DNA of 46,808 nucleotides from an uncultured Pseudomonadota bacterium. Its GTDB lineage: Bacteria > Pseudomonadota > Alphaproteobacteria > RF32 > CAG-239. Numbering within the stretch: the first letter of the stretch is position 1; each line of letters begins with the position of its first letter. The DNA is taken from the NCBI GenBank assembly GCA_902785935.1, contig CADAAN010000011.1:653-47460 (forward strand), read 5' to 3'. A model generated the notes under the pieces. That model searched no databases. It was not told where the DNA came from and saw only the letters and a program-made list of their open reading frames with translations. Below are positions 16,873 through 25,123 of this stretch, in pieces. The position numbers and the translations under genes were made by a program.

Positions 16873-18690
16873 ACAGATAAGACCTTCTTTTTTGGCCAGC
16901 TTTTCGATTTCATCAATGTACTTGGTGATAAGCTTTAAGCCGTTGGCCCAAAAATCAGGCGCAGAAGCATCGATTCCGAACGGTTCCAAAAGGCTGACGA
17001 AATCCTCGACGCCGGTGTTGGAGAGCATGTCGATGTAAAGTTCGGCAAAATCACCCCGCCGTTCAAACTCATCTTCTTCGTCCCACTTTTCATAGGCCTG
17101 GATGAGGTTGTTGACAACCAGTCCGGCAAATGCGTACGAATACACATAATAAGGACTGTTGAAAAGGTGCGAAATGCCCATCCACAAATACTCGCCGTCC
17201 TCGCCCATGTCAAACCCCAGATAACGTGATGTTTCTTCACGCCAAATTTGGTTTAAGCGTTTGGTCGAAAGTTCGCCTTTCTTGCGTTCGCGGTGGGCGC
17301 GCTCTTCAAACTTGAAGAACGAAATCTGGCGATGAATGCTCTGAATCATCTCGGCCACTCTTTCGATGTAAAGCCTCAGCCTTTCTCTGTCCGTTTCGGC
17401 AGAAAGGAGCTTTTCTTGGAAAACCAGATTTTCCGCAAACTCGGAAGCTACTTCGGCCAAAGCCGTCGGTGTCGAATCGTTCAAGGTGCCGATTTGCGCC
17501 GAAAGCAGGTGATGCACGCCGTGCCCCAGTTCGTGGGCAAAAGTTGTGACGTCGCCTTCACAGCCGGTAAAATTGAGCAGGATGTACGGTGCATTTCCGC
17601 GAATGCAGTATGCGCCGCTGCGTTTGCCCTTTGCCGGCGGAACATCGATGATGCCCGCATTGATGATCGTCATCGCATAATTGAGGTAGTCGATCGAAAA
17701 ATCGCCGTACGCCGTCATGACTTGTTCAACACATTCCGGCCAGGTGATTTTGCCCTTCGGCCCCTCGATGGGATTAATCATGCGATCCTCATAAGAAATC
17801 GTGTCCTTTTTGAGCATCTTGGCAAGCAGCTTGAAAAACCTCTGCGAAATCGGAATGTAACTGTCGACAACTTCACCTGACATGGCAAGCAAATCTTCCT
17901 TACAGATGTGGTTGTGCGACAGGCTTTCGCTGACAGGCTCATCAAGGCCCCAAAGTTCGTCATCGGTGGATTTGTCCTTCAAAATCATGTTGTAACACAT
18001 GGTGATGATATGCGCGTTGTTTTTGAAAACGCGGTTCATCTCTTTGACGGCCTTTTTCCTGACATCAGGGTCAGGGGAAGATGCTTTAGCGGAAATTTCG
18101 GCCTCATTCAAGCTCTTGCCGTTCAGGCTGAACTTCATTTTGGCACAGGTTTCGCTGTAAAGACGACTCCACTGAGAAGATACAACAGACTTTTTGTCGA
18201 TAATGAAGGCGGCGCTTTCATTAAGCGTCCAATAGCTGTTGAACAGGCGTTTGAGCCAGGGTACCCATCGCGCAAGCTTGGGATGATTGAGGAATTCTTC
18301 CATCTTGTACTCATGCAAATTGTTGAGTTCAAAGTGGATAAAGCCCAACTTTTCGAAATATCCGGAAAGTTTTTCCGAAATCTTCGATTCGAAATTGGTC
18401 GCCTCTTCATCCGTCTTGTGCGTGTCGGAATACAAAAACGCAAAGTAAGAGAGCTTTTGAGAAAGCTCAATCATCTCTTCGTATTTGTGAAGGACAATCG
18501 AAAGCTGGTACGGTTCAAGATATGCAATCAAGCCCCGATACATTTCCAATTCTTTCGAAAGACGTTTGAGACTTTCTTTGTCAGCCTCAATTTGCGGATC
18601 GTCAAGGCCTTTGTAAAAGGCAAGAGATAAATCCCAATGCGGCAAAGCGGTATTCGTTTTGTCGACCTGAATTGCAACTTTTCTTTTCAT
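16870..18690 (-). CDS. M3-family oligoendopeptidase (PepF-like)
   Basis: The 606-residue protein is a zinc metallopeptidase of family M3B. The active site is in TTFAHELGHGVHHLL (HExxH), with the third ligand glutamate in ALAEVASEFAENLVF. The long helical N-terminal part (residues 20-200) is the Oligopeptidase F domain. It should cleave short cytoplasmic peptides. Base composition is visibly richer in G and C than its neighbours, and codon choice differs (many GCC, CTG, GGC-type codons), which suggests recent acquisition. It ends against a shared terminator. Upstream of its start is a perfect 40-bp palindrome. Long antisense open frames over this gene come from its composition and are not genes. 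Confidence 0.92.
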   Translation of the reverse strand: MKRKVAIQVDKTNTALPHWDLSLAFYKGLDDPQIEADKESLKRLSKELEMYRGLIAYLEPYQLSIVLHKYEEMIELSQKLSYFAFLYSDTHKTDEEATNFESKISEKLSGYFEKLGFIHFELNNLHEYKMEEFLNHPKLARWVPWLKRLFNSYWTLNESAAFIIDKKSVVSSQWSRLYSETCAKMKFSLNGKSLNEAEISAKASSPDPDVRKKAVKEMNRVFKNNAHIITMCYNMILKDKSTDDELWGLDEPVSESLSHNHICKEDLLAMSGEVVDSYIPISQRFFKLLAKMLKKDTISYEDRMINPIEGPKGKITWPECVEQVMTAYGDFSIDYLNYAMTIINAGIIDVPPAKGKRSGAYCIRGNAPYILLNFTGCEGDVTTFAHELGHGVHHLLSAQIGTLNDSTPTALAEVASEFAENLVFQEKLLSAETDRERLRLYIERVAEMIQSIHRQISFFKFEERAHRERKKGELSTKRLNQIWREETSRYLGFDMGEDGEYLWMGISHLFNSPYYVYSYAFAGLVVNNLIQAYEKWDEEDEFERRGDFAELYIDMLSNTGVEDFVSLLEPFGIDASAPDFWANGLKLITKYIDEIEKLAKKEGLIC

Positions 18691-18809
18691 AATAAATGAT
18701 ATTTATAGGTGAAACATAAAAATGATCTATTTCTTGTTACACTTTAAAAAGAATTTGACAAAAAGTCAAGCATTTTTTTCAATATGTTTGTAATTTTTTT
18801 TCTTTACAA

Positions 18810-18849
18810 AAAGTGTGTCAAAAAAAGGATCCTTTTTTTGACACACTTT
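18810..18849. repeat. Perfect 40-bp palindrome, copy A of an A/T-tract palindrome family
   Basis: Both halves are exact reverse complements, with AAAGTGTGTC at the ends, seven A, then GGATCC at the centre, then seven T. It lies 40 bp beyond the stop of the HD-domain gene. It could act as a terminator on either strand, but it is closely related to the palindromes at 21822 and 21972, which sit at gene starts. Confidence 0.85.
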
Positions 18850-18889
18850 ACAACATCAAAAAGCTTATCAAATTAAAACACTGATAAAT

Positions 18890-19606
18890 TTATCCGTTGG
18901 AAATTTGTTTTTTATATCTTGCAAAATTATTGGCAAAGGCCGATTTATCTTCGCTCGGGTGTGTATGCATATAATCGCGTACTTCCAACAATTTGGCAGA
19001 TTTTGTTGCAAAGTCCTCTCTAATTTGTTTCTTCTCTGCTTCTGAGACATCTCGTCCCAAGGCATCTGCTAAACAACACTTCATAAAATCGTTAAAATAT
19101 TGATCCGGTACTTCTTTATTAAATTCAAAAAGTTTGGCATCTTTCATTTTATCTAAATCATGCGCTTTCATATGCTGTTTACAAACAAGAGCGGCAAATT
19201 CTTTCCAATCGGCAGGGACACCCAACAAATCAGAAATTTCCTCCACTTTTTGCAAACCTTTTTCGGCATGTCCGAAATGCTTTGTCAAATCTTTTTTATC
19301 ATACGGCTCACCGCTTTCCTCTGCTTTTTGAAGTTGCTCATCAAAAGTAACGATTTTACCTAAATCGTGAAGAAGCATTGCATATTTAAGGCGCGGGGAT
19401 TCTTTTTCAATCTCTTTAATCGTTAACAAGGTATGGGCGCCGCTATTGCCTTCCGGATGAAAATCGGCGCGCTCCGGCACATCAAAAAGTCTGTCAACAT
19501 CCGGCAAATACTCTTTGAGGCGACCATTTAAATGCATCACACGAATCGCATCTGCCGTGCGCTCACAGCCCAAGGCTTGCGTTAAACCTGTTTGAAAATT
19601 TTCCAT
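18890..19606 (-). CDS. Stand-alone HD-domain phosphohydrolase related to the CCA-enzyme HD domain
   Basis: The 238-residue protein has an HD metal site: NSGAHTLLTIKEIE, then AMLLHDLGKI (the HD pair) and KHFGHAEKGLQKVEEISDLLGVP. This layout, together with PDVDRLFDVPERADFHPEGNSGAHTLL, matches the C-terminal HD domain of multifunctional CCA tRNA nucleotidyltransferases. The N-terminal nucleotidyltransferase domain is absent, and the gene has its own start with GGAGAAAAATT before ATG. It would therefore be an orphan phosphatase or phosphodiesterase rather than a CCA-adding enzyme. It follows the 725-residue unknown gene by 19 nt, so both probably sit on one transcript. Confidence 0.75.
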   Translation of the reverse strand: MENFQTGLTQALGCERTADAIRVMHLNGRLKEYLPDVDRLFDVPERADFHPEGNSGAHTLLTIKEIEKESPRLKYAMLLHDLGKIVTFDEQLQKAEESGEPYDKKDLTKHFGHAEKGLQKVEEISDLLGVPADWKEFAALVCKQHMKAHDLDKMKDAKLFEFNKEVPDQYFNDFMKCCLADALGRDVSEAEKKQIREDFATKSAKLLEVRDYMHTHPSEDKSAFANNFARYKKQISNG

Positions 19607-19625
19607 AATTTTTCTCCTTTATAAA

Positions 19626-21803
19626 TTATTCACCTATACTTTTTCCACCTCTGGTATGAGCATTACCTTTTGGTTGAGGTACTTTTATCTCATATGGCTC
19701 GATATTTGCTTGATATGTAGCCGTTAATGGTGATTTCTTCCCCATATTTTTGAAAAGATTAACACGCATACTTGCGGCTGTCGCAGCAGTGGTATATTTC
19801 TGTGCCTTATCTTTGTCCTCAGTTTTTGTTGCTACTGCTTGTAAATCTTGGACCACCTTCTGCACTTCTTCCGGAGTTGCCAAGAAAACATGATTATCCC
19901 AATATTCTTTACATTTTTCATTTCTGGCAATTTGCTCAGGGGTTGCATCTTTATCTAATTCTCTAGGGAAAGGTTCAGACATAGCTCCGAAAAATGCTGT
20001 ATAATTACCAAACTGTTTTTCATCATATGGTCCGTAAATTGCATGAACAACATTCGTTTTAGGCATATCTTCTTTTGAAATCAATGCAACTTGAACTTCT
20101 TTTTCATCCGGCGTTCCGGCATCACGAATAACTGAGAATATTTTTCCTTGTTCAACGCAATCTTTTGGTGCAATAGGATTAGTTGACATTTGTTGGTCAA
20201 ATTCCATTGTTAGATAAATGACATTTGGTTTTTCTTGTGTTTGCATAATTTCTTTAGCACGAGTGTCAAGTTCTGTCATCGCAGTTACCATTTTTTCTGC
20301 CGGCGCTAATGGTAATGGTTTTGAACCAATCGTTAAAGATTCCTTATTGAAATGCCGTTCCATAAAGTGCGGATTATCCATAGCACTAATAAATTCGACT
20401 TCATGAGTTACTTGATGTAATTTTTCTTGTTCCCGCACTACCGGCTTAAACTGATCCATATCAATTGAAACACCTCCCGTTGGAGAATATTCATTTCCTC
20501 CGGCACGAGTATAAGCAAATACATTATTACCCATCTTCTCCCCATATTCACTCCAATAATCACACCAGTCAGGTCTACAATTATAATCTGTGTAATCAAA
20601 CCCTTTTTGTTCCCATTCCAATGTTTTCGGATCTATTGAAAATCCTTGTATTGTAATCGGATTAACGGGGGCATATGAATAAGGCACGTCCTTTTGAAGT
20701 TTTGTAATCTCAAAATGTCCCAATGTTGCCTCATCATAATCATCAGCATCTAAACAGCGAGTTTGATAAAGTGTTAACATATAGCGCTCACTATTGGCTG
20801 TATCTTCAGCTAAAATATGATATTTTTTGGCAGGACCCTTTTCAATACCGGCAGTTGTTTCATATTCCTCGATATAATCTTCTATAGCCAAACCATAAAT
20901 CTGTACGGTTCCCGTTTGTCTATCCAAAGCCATTTGCTCTTGCTTTTGAGCTTCTAAACGTTCTTTTTCTTCTTGCTCTTTTTGATATGCTTTTCTTGCT
21001 TCTATTGTGTCTTCAACCAAAGCATCAACAACTTCTACGTCCGTATAACCATCAACAACAAGATAAAATTCAGGATAAGAACCATTTCTGCAATCTCGAA
21101 TAATATTACTTAAAATCTGAGCATCACTTGTCTTACGACCATAGTTGAACATTACCCTTTCTGAATCAATATGATTTTGTATAATTTCTTTCGATTCTGA
21201 ATCCAAATTTTGCAATATCTGTTTTGCTCGCTCCAACCTTGCTACTTCATCTTTGTGTTGCTGTTCTGTAGCATATTTTTGTTTAATTTCTGCTTCTCTA
21301 GCGGCTTTCTCTTTTTCTGATTTAATACCGATATTAAATTTTTCTTCCAAAATAGAATAAATAACGGCTCTTTGGGCTTCTTTTTTGCTAGATGCAACTT
21401 CGCTGTATGGCTTTCCATCAAAATACAGTGTCGCACGATTCAACGCCACACCTTTTTGATCATACCCAGCCTGTGATGTTACCCACTTATCATCCGAAAG
21501 ATTAAAAATGCTTTTAAAATTATAAAGAACCATGTTTTCTTGATGCCAATCAACAGCTTCCACTTTGTCGGCTAAAGGTTTGGGAGAACGATCAAAATCC
21601 TCTTTCTGATGCGGATTTTTCATATAATCTTTTGCCGCTTTGACAACAAATTTGACAGCATCGCGTTTTACTTTTTTGTTTTTAACAGATTCGCACCATT
21701 TTTGCACCGACGGATTATTGCTTGAAAAACGAAATTTTTCACCGTCTTCTTCAAACAAAAGATATGTTTCTTTGTCAAGGTATTCTTTAAACTGTTGAGC
21801 CAT
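19626..21803 (-). CDS. Large protein of unknown function (725 aa)
   Basis: I do not recognise this protein. It is soluble, with no signal peptide or membrane segment. Residues 1-150 form a mixed domain, about 165-290 are a charged, coiled-coil-like region rich in Glu, Lys and Gln (EKEKAAREAEIKQKY, EEKERLEAQKQEQMAL), and residues 290-725 look globular, with aromatic-rich stretches such as NCRPDWCDYWSEYGEKM. The C-terminus is basic and glycine-containing. It is probably the first gene of a two-gene unit with the HD-domain gene. A member of the palindrome family lies 19 bp upstream of its start and may control it. The adjacent divergent gene is also unknown. Confidence 0.7.
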   Translation of the reverse strand: MAQQFKEYLDKETYLLFEEDGEKFRFSSNNPSVQKWCESVKNKKVKRDAVKFVVKAAKDYMKNPHQKEDFDRSPKPLADKVEAVDWHQENMVLYNFKSIFNLSDDKWVTSQAGYDQKGVALNRATLYFDGKPYSEVASSKKEAQRAVIYSILEEKFNIGIKSEKEKAAREAEIKQKYATEQQHKDEVARLERAKQILQNLDSESKEIIQNHIDSERVMFNYGRKTSDAQILSNIIRDCRNGSYPEFYLVVDGYTDVEVVDALVEDTIEARKAYQKEQEEKERLEAQKQEQMALDRQTGTVQIYGLAIEDYIEEYETTAGIEKGPAKKYHILAEDTANSERYMLTLYQTRCLDADDYDEATLGHFEITKLQKDVPYSYAPVNPITIQGFSIDPKTLEWEQKGFDYTDYNCRPDWCDYWSEYGEKMGNNVFAYTRAGGNEYSPTGGVSIDMDQFKPVVREQEKLHQVTHEVEFISAMDNPHFMERHFNKESLTIGSKPLPLAPAEKMVTAMTELDTRAKEIMQTQEKPNVIYLTMEFDQQMSTNPIAPKDCVEQGKIFSVIRDAGTPDEKEVQVALISKEDMPKTNVVHAIYGPYDEKQFGNYTAFFGAMSEPFPRELDKDATPEQIARNEKCKEYWDNHVFLATPEEVQKVVQDLQAVATKTEDKDKAQKYTTAATAASMRVNLFKNMGKKSPLTATYQANIEPYEIKVPQPKGNAHTRGGKSIGE

Positions 21804-21821
21804 TGTTTTATCCTTTCAATA

Positions 21822-21849
21822 TATCAAAAAAACCTTCCTTTTTTTGATA
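21822..21849. repeat. A/T-tract palindrome, copy B
   Basis: Arms of 11 bp (TATCAAAAAAA and TTTTTTTGATA) flank the 6-nt centre CCTTCC. It lies 19 bp upstream of the start codon of the 725-residue protein, before its ribosome binding site. It has the same design as copies A and C; a repressor operator or a 5'-UTR hairpin is possible. Confidence 0.7.
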
Positions 21850-21944
21850 CAAATTTTTAAGCTCGGAGGATTTTTTTGTTGAAAAACAAAGAATGTGCTT
21901 AAAGATTGAAAATAGAAATATTTTTGAAAATTCTTAAAAAAGTT

Positions 21945-21974
21945 ATTGACAAAAATAAAAATATGGGTTAGTGT
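21945..21974 (+). promoter_or_regulatory. Promoter of the 330-residue unknown gene
   Basis: A consensus TTGACA is followed after 18 nt by TAGTGT. The -10 overlaps the start of palindrome copy C, so a protein bound to the palindrome would block this promoter. Confidence 0.6.
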
Positions 21975-22002
21975 ATCAAAAAAAGGAACCTTTTTTTGAC
22001 AC
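21972..22002. repeat. A/T-tract palindrome, copy C
   Basis: Arms TGTATCAAAAAAAGG and CCTTTTTTTGACACA (one mismatch) flank AA. It runs from the -10 of the promoter at 21945 to just before the GGAG ribosome binding site. Sequence and centre resemble copy A. Confidence 0.75.
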
Positions 22003-22018
22003 ATCGGAGAAAAAAACT

Positions 22019-23011
22019 ATGGTGACAAAAACAAGACAAGAACGCATTGCCCCAAAAGCTCTTGAAAGACAAACATGGGCAGGAGATGAATTAACGTTTA
22101 ATGTTCATGGATTGACTTCAACCTCAAAAATTACGCTGTATTCTGATCGTGATTTTGAATTATTTAAACAGCTTGAAGGCCGAAAGGATATTGATGTTGA
22201 TTTTTCTGCTGTCAAAACGCTTGAAGAAGGCCAATCTTTAAGAGAAAAATTCGAGGCTACATTGGACAAACCTGACCCACAAGACTATCCCAAAACCGCT
22301 GAAGAACTGGATAAAGCAGCTTATCGTCAAACAAGCGCTTTTTACATTCAAGATATTGCGCGTTCCATCACATATGATTTAGCAAATGCTTCAGAGGCAA
22401 AAGTATCGAAAGAACGCTATTCTTCCATTGTCAACTACGCCAAAGAACTTGTTCAAGCTCTTGCGGAGAATAAATCAATATACGAATTGCACGAACCAAA
22501 CAGGACGCCTCTTCAGGCATTGGCTGATCGTATTATGTATCGTGACACAATGAGAAATACAAAAGAGGCTATCGGGTCACGCAAAAGACTTTTGCTGTCC
22601 GCTGAAGATGACAAAACTTTACATGATTTAAGCAAAAATATCCCTTATACAAGAATTAATTCACGCATAATTCATGGTAAAGACGCTGATCCGGTTTGCG
22701 ATGCTTTTATGAATATTTATGAAAAAATTTCAAGACAGGCTATGACTGATTATTCCATTGCCGCACGAGATTTTAAGCGCGCATTTGTAAGACTTAAAGT
22801 TTATACGGATGCATTGCGCACTTTTGATCAAAAACTTCAACAGCATCTCTCAAAATTAAGTACGATTCAAAAAGTTGCTCAAAAACAAAAAGAAGAAGAG
22901 CAGCTTAAAGAGCAAAGAAAAATTCAAAATCGTAAAGAAGGCAAAAAACTTGCCGCGCAACAAAAACGGCAAACAATCCTTAATGAAAAACTGACAAGAA
23001 TGATGGACTGA
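22019..23011 (+). CDS. Protein of unknown function (330 aa)
   Basis: I do not recognise this protein. It is soluble and mainly helical, with an N-terminal stretch containing beta segments (DELTFNVHGL, SKITLYSDRDFELFKQL). The C-terminus is a lysine- and glutamine-rich coiled-coil-like helix (QKQKEEEQLKEQRKIQ). I chose ATG 22019 because GGAG lies 9 nt upstream; an upstream in-frame ATG at 21971 lies inside the promoter and palindrome. It is divergent from the 725-residue gene, and both carry a related palindrome at their starts, so the two may be co-regulated. A terminator follows. Confidence 0.68.
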   Translation: MVTKTRQERIAPKALERQTWAGDELTFNVHGLTSTSKITLYSDRDFELFKQLEGRKDIDVDFSAVKTLEEGQSLREKFEATLDKPDPQDYPKTAEELDKAAYRQTSAFYIQDIARSITYDLANASEAKVSKERYSSIVNYAKELVQALAENKSIYELHEPNRTPLQALADRIMYRDTMRNTKEAIGSRKRLLLSAEDDKTLHDLSKNIPYTRINSRIIHGKDADPVCDAFMNIYEKISRQAMTDYSIAARDFKRAFVRLKVYTDALRTFDQKLQQHLSKLSTIQKVAQKQKEEEQLKEQRKIQNRKEGKKLAAQQKRQTILNEKLTRMMD

Positions 23012-23032
23012 AAAAACAATCATCTGTAAAAA

Positions 23033-23064
23033 AAACAAGCATCACAACCGATGCTTGTTTTTTT
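23033..23064 (+). terminator. Intrinsic terminator of the 330-residue gene
   Basis: Hairpin AACAAGCATC/GATGCTTGTT with loop ACAACC is followed by eight T, 22 bp after the stop codon. Confidence 0.88.
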
Positions 23065-23166
23065 GTGTTATAAAAACTACCTGCCATGCTGGTGGTTCGA
23101 AAGAGCTTATGGCGACAAGTGAAAAATAGAACCTTTTTGAGTTTTTTGCATGGATAAAAATATCGT

Positions 23167-23694
23167 TTATTTTTGAGTGGCTTTAGGCTGTTTTTTAAAT
23201 ACCTTTTTGACTGCGCCCTTAATTTTTGCCGGAACGGAAAGATGTTTTTTAATCTCTTTTTCGATTTGAGCGGCATCTTTTTTTGTCATAGCATAAAGCG
23301 GAATGGAAAAAGCCCCGTAGCGACAATTTTTTGAAAGTTTTTGCATCAAAGTCAACGGATATTTTTTGCCTTTTTTAAGCTTAAAACGCAAAATATCACG
23401 GCCGCCGCAAACCCCTTTAATATGAATGCTTTCAAGCTTATCGACATCTTCCCATTTGAGCTTTGCGTTGTGGTCAATAATAATTCCGCTGTCGTCAATT
23501 TGTGCCAATTTTTGCGGCACCATGTATACATAAAAGGCGGCCAAAGCCGAAAGCAATGCCAAAATCTTTGCCACTGTCGCTAAAACAAGTTGTGCCAAAT
23601 TCTCGGCCGGCAGAAACAATGCACCAACCAGCAAAATCAAGCTGAATATTGCCCAGTAACGCAATTTTTTAAGATTGTAATAAAATTCTTTCAT
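23167..23694 (-). CDS. Two-helix membrane protein with PH-like domain, unknown function
   Basis: The 175-residue protein has two hydrophobic helices near the N-terminus (IFSLILLVGALFLPAEN and VAKILALLSALAAFYVYMV), followed by a cytoplasmic part with a short beta-rich segment (IDDSGIIIDHNAKLKWEDVDKLESIHIKG) resembling the PH-like domain of small bacterial membrane proteins of the STM3941 type. The C-terminus is strongly basic. The start ATG at 23694 follows a perfect GGAGG. A weaker in-frame start further upstream (23730) would remove that match. It is not obviously linked to its neighbours. Confidence 0.65.
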   Translation of the reverse strand: MKEFYYNLKKLRYWAIFSLILLVGALFLPAENLAQLVLATVAKILALLSALAAFYVYMVPQKLAQIDDSGIIIDHNAKLKWEDVDKLESIHIKGVCGGRDILRFKLKKGKKYPLTLMQKLSKNCRYGAFSIPLYAMTKKDAAQIEKEIKKHLSVPAKIKGAVKKVFKKQPKATQK

Positions 23695-23806
23695 GATTAT
23701 ACCTCCGATCTTTTTTATAGTATAGCACATAAAATTTCAAAATAAAGATAAATTTACGGACTATAAATATGATATTTAAGATAAAAAAATGCTATCAAAC
23801 ACTTTT

Positions 23807-24673
23807 TTAATCTTGGACAATAGCTTTATTCTTATTGGTCAGAATTTTGAGAATTTTTGCAAGTTCTTCTTTCAAATTCGGGCGGTCAACAACAATATCG
23901 ACCATCCCATGTTCTTTTAAGTATTCCGCACGCTGAAAATTTTCAGGCAATGTTTCTCTGATGGTCTGCTCAATCACACGTTGGCCCGCAAAACCGATTA
24001 AACTTCCCGTTTCGGCGATATTGATATCGCCAAGCATGGCAAATGAAGCCGAAACACCGCCCGTTGTCGGATCTGCCAATACGGAAATAAACGGAATACC
24101 TTTTTCTTTAAGCATATTCACGGCCGCAACCGTACGCGCCATCTGCATCAGCGACAAAATGCCCTCTTGCATACGTGCTCCGCCGGATGATGCCACCGTG
24201 ATAAACGGTATTTTTTTCTTTAAGGCTAAATCCGCCGCTTTGACAATGCCTTCACCGACCACGGTACCCATTGAGCCGCCCATGAACGAAAAATCCATCA
24301 CCGCGACAACACAATCAACACCGCCGATTTGCCCTGTTGCTATTTTCAAGGCATCTTGATTTTCACTTGATTTGCGATTGGCTTTCAAACGGTCTGTATA
24401 TTTTTGCGAATCCTTGAATTTTATCGGATCATCGGCCAAAACAGGCAAGTCAATCAACGTATAATTTTCATCATCAAAAAGCATTTTTAAGCGTTTGTCG
24501 ACATAAAGCCTTAAATGATGGCCGCACGATGTGCAGACATATAAGGATTTTTTCAGCTCTTTGGAAAAAAGCATCTGATTGCAATTGGGACATTTGACCC
24601 ACATATTATTTGCAATTTCTTTAGGCGTCGTCTTTTGAATTTTAGGACGAACAATGTTCATAAACCAGTTCAT
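23807..24673 (-). CDS. accD: Acetyl-CoA carboxylase carboxyltransferase subunit beta
   Basis: AccD is the beta half of the carboxyltransferase that makes malonyl-CoA. The 288-residue protein has the N-terminal zinc ribbon (CPNCNQ and CTSCGHH, residues 34-56) and the crotonase-fold core with MDFSFMGGSMGTVVGEGI, TVASSGGARMQEGILSLMQM and ADPTTGGVSASFAMLGD. Length is normal. folC, its frequent neighbour, does not follow here; a lapA-like gene lies upstream on the same strand. Confidence 0.97.
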   Translation of the reverse strand: MNWFMNIVRPKIQKTTPKEIANNMWVKCPNCNQMLFSKELKKSLYVCTSCGHHLRLYVDKRLKMLFDDENYTLIDLPVLADDPIKFKDSQKYTDRLKANRKSSENQDALKIATGQIGGVDCVVAVMDFSFMGGSMGTVVGEGIVKAADLALKKKIPFITVASSGGARMQEGILSLMQMARTVAAVNMLKEKGIPFISVLADPTTGGVSASFAMLGDINIAETGSLIGFAGQRVIEQTIRETLPENFQRAEYLKEHGMVDIVVDRPNLKEELAKILKILTNKNKAIVQD

Positions 24674-24700
24674 ATCAAAACCTCAAAATTACGGAAATTT

Positions 24701-25108
24701 TCAGTCTTTTTTAAACTTAAAGAAATTCAAAAATTTGGCCCATCGCTGTGCCTTGATTTGCTCGTCATTTTGCCCCTTTAATAAAGTAAAATTTTGTTTC
24801 AGGGACGAAAAATCGGCATTTAACTTTTCATGCTCTTTACTAAGCTTGTCATGTTCTTTATTCAAAACTTTATTGTTTTTTTTATGCTCACGCAATTGAG
24901 CACGCAAAGGTGCAGCTGCGACATAGCCGTCAAGTCTGCCAATAAAATAACCTATAATGAACAGGCCTAAAATCAAGACGCTTAAAGAGACTGTCACATC
25001 TATATCAAGCGGTTTTAGGGTAAATTTTGTAAAACCATCATTGATGACAGCCAAAACAATAACCGCAATAAAAACAGGAATTTCGATAATACCGCGAATA
25101 AAATTCAT
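24701..25108 (-). CDS. LapA-like (DUF1049) inner membrane protein
   Basis: The 135-residue protein has two N-terminal membrane helices (FIAVIVLAVINDGF and SLSVLILGLFIIGYFIGRL) and a soluble coiled-coil C-terminus (KNNKVLNKEHDKLSKEHEKL). This is the layout of LapA/DUF1049 proteins, which help control LPS assembly. The position directly downstream of ihfB, 15 nt away, is the usual place for lapA in Proteobacteria. Sequence similarity alone would be weak; the context supports it. Confidence 0.7.
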   Translation of the reverse strand: MNFIRGIIEIPVFIAVIVLAVINDGFTKFTLKPLDIDVTVSLSVLILGLFIIGYFIGRLDGYVAAAPLRAQLREHKKNNKVLNKEHDKLSKEHEKLNADFSSLKQNFTLLKGQNDEQIKAQRWAKFLNFFKFKKD

Positions 25109-25123
25109 GATAAACCTCCGTTG

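Noticed and set aside
17293-18630. Long open frames on the plus strand opposite the oligopeptidase gene (195 and 240 codons)
   Set aside because: They run antisense to a clear M3 peptidase, have no recognisable domains and arise from its high third-position G/C.
18810-22002. CRISPR array or transposon ends at the A/T palindromes
   Set aside because: Only three copies at irregular spacing without spacer units, and no transposase or integrase gene in the block.
23064-23166. tRNA-like sequence (GGTTCGAA) between the terminator and the PH-like gene
   Set aside because: No acceptor or anticodon stem can be drawn around it.
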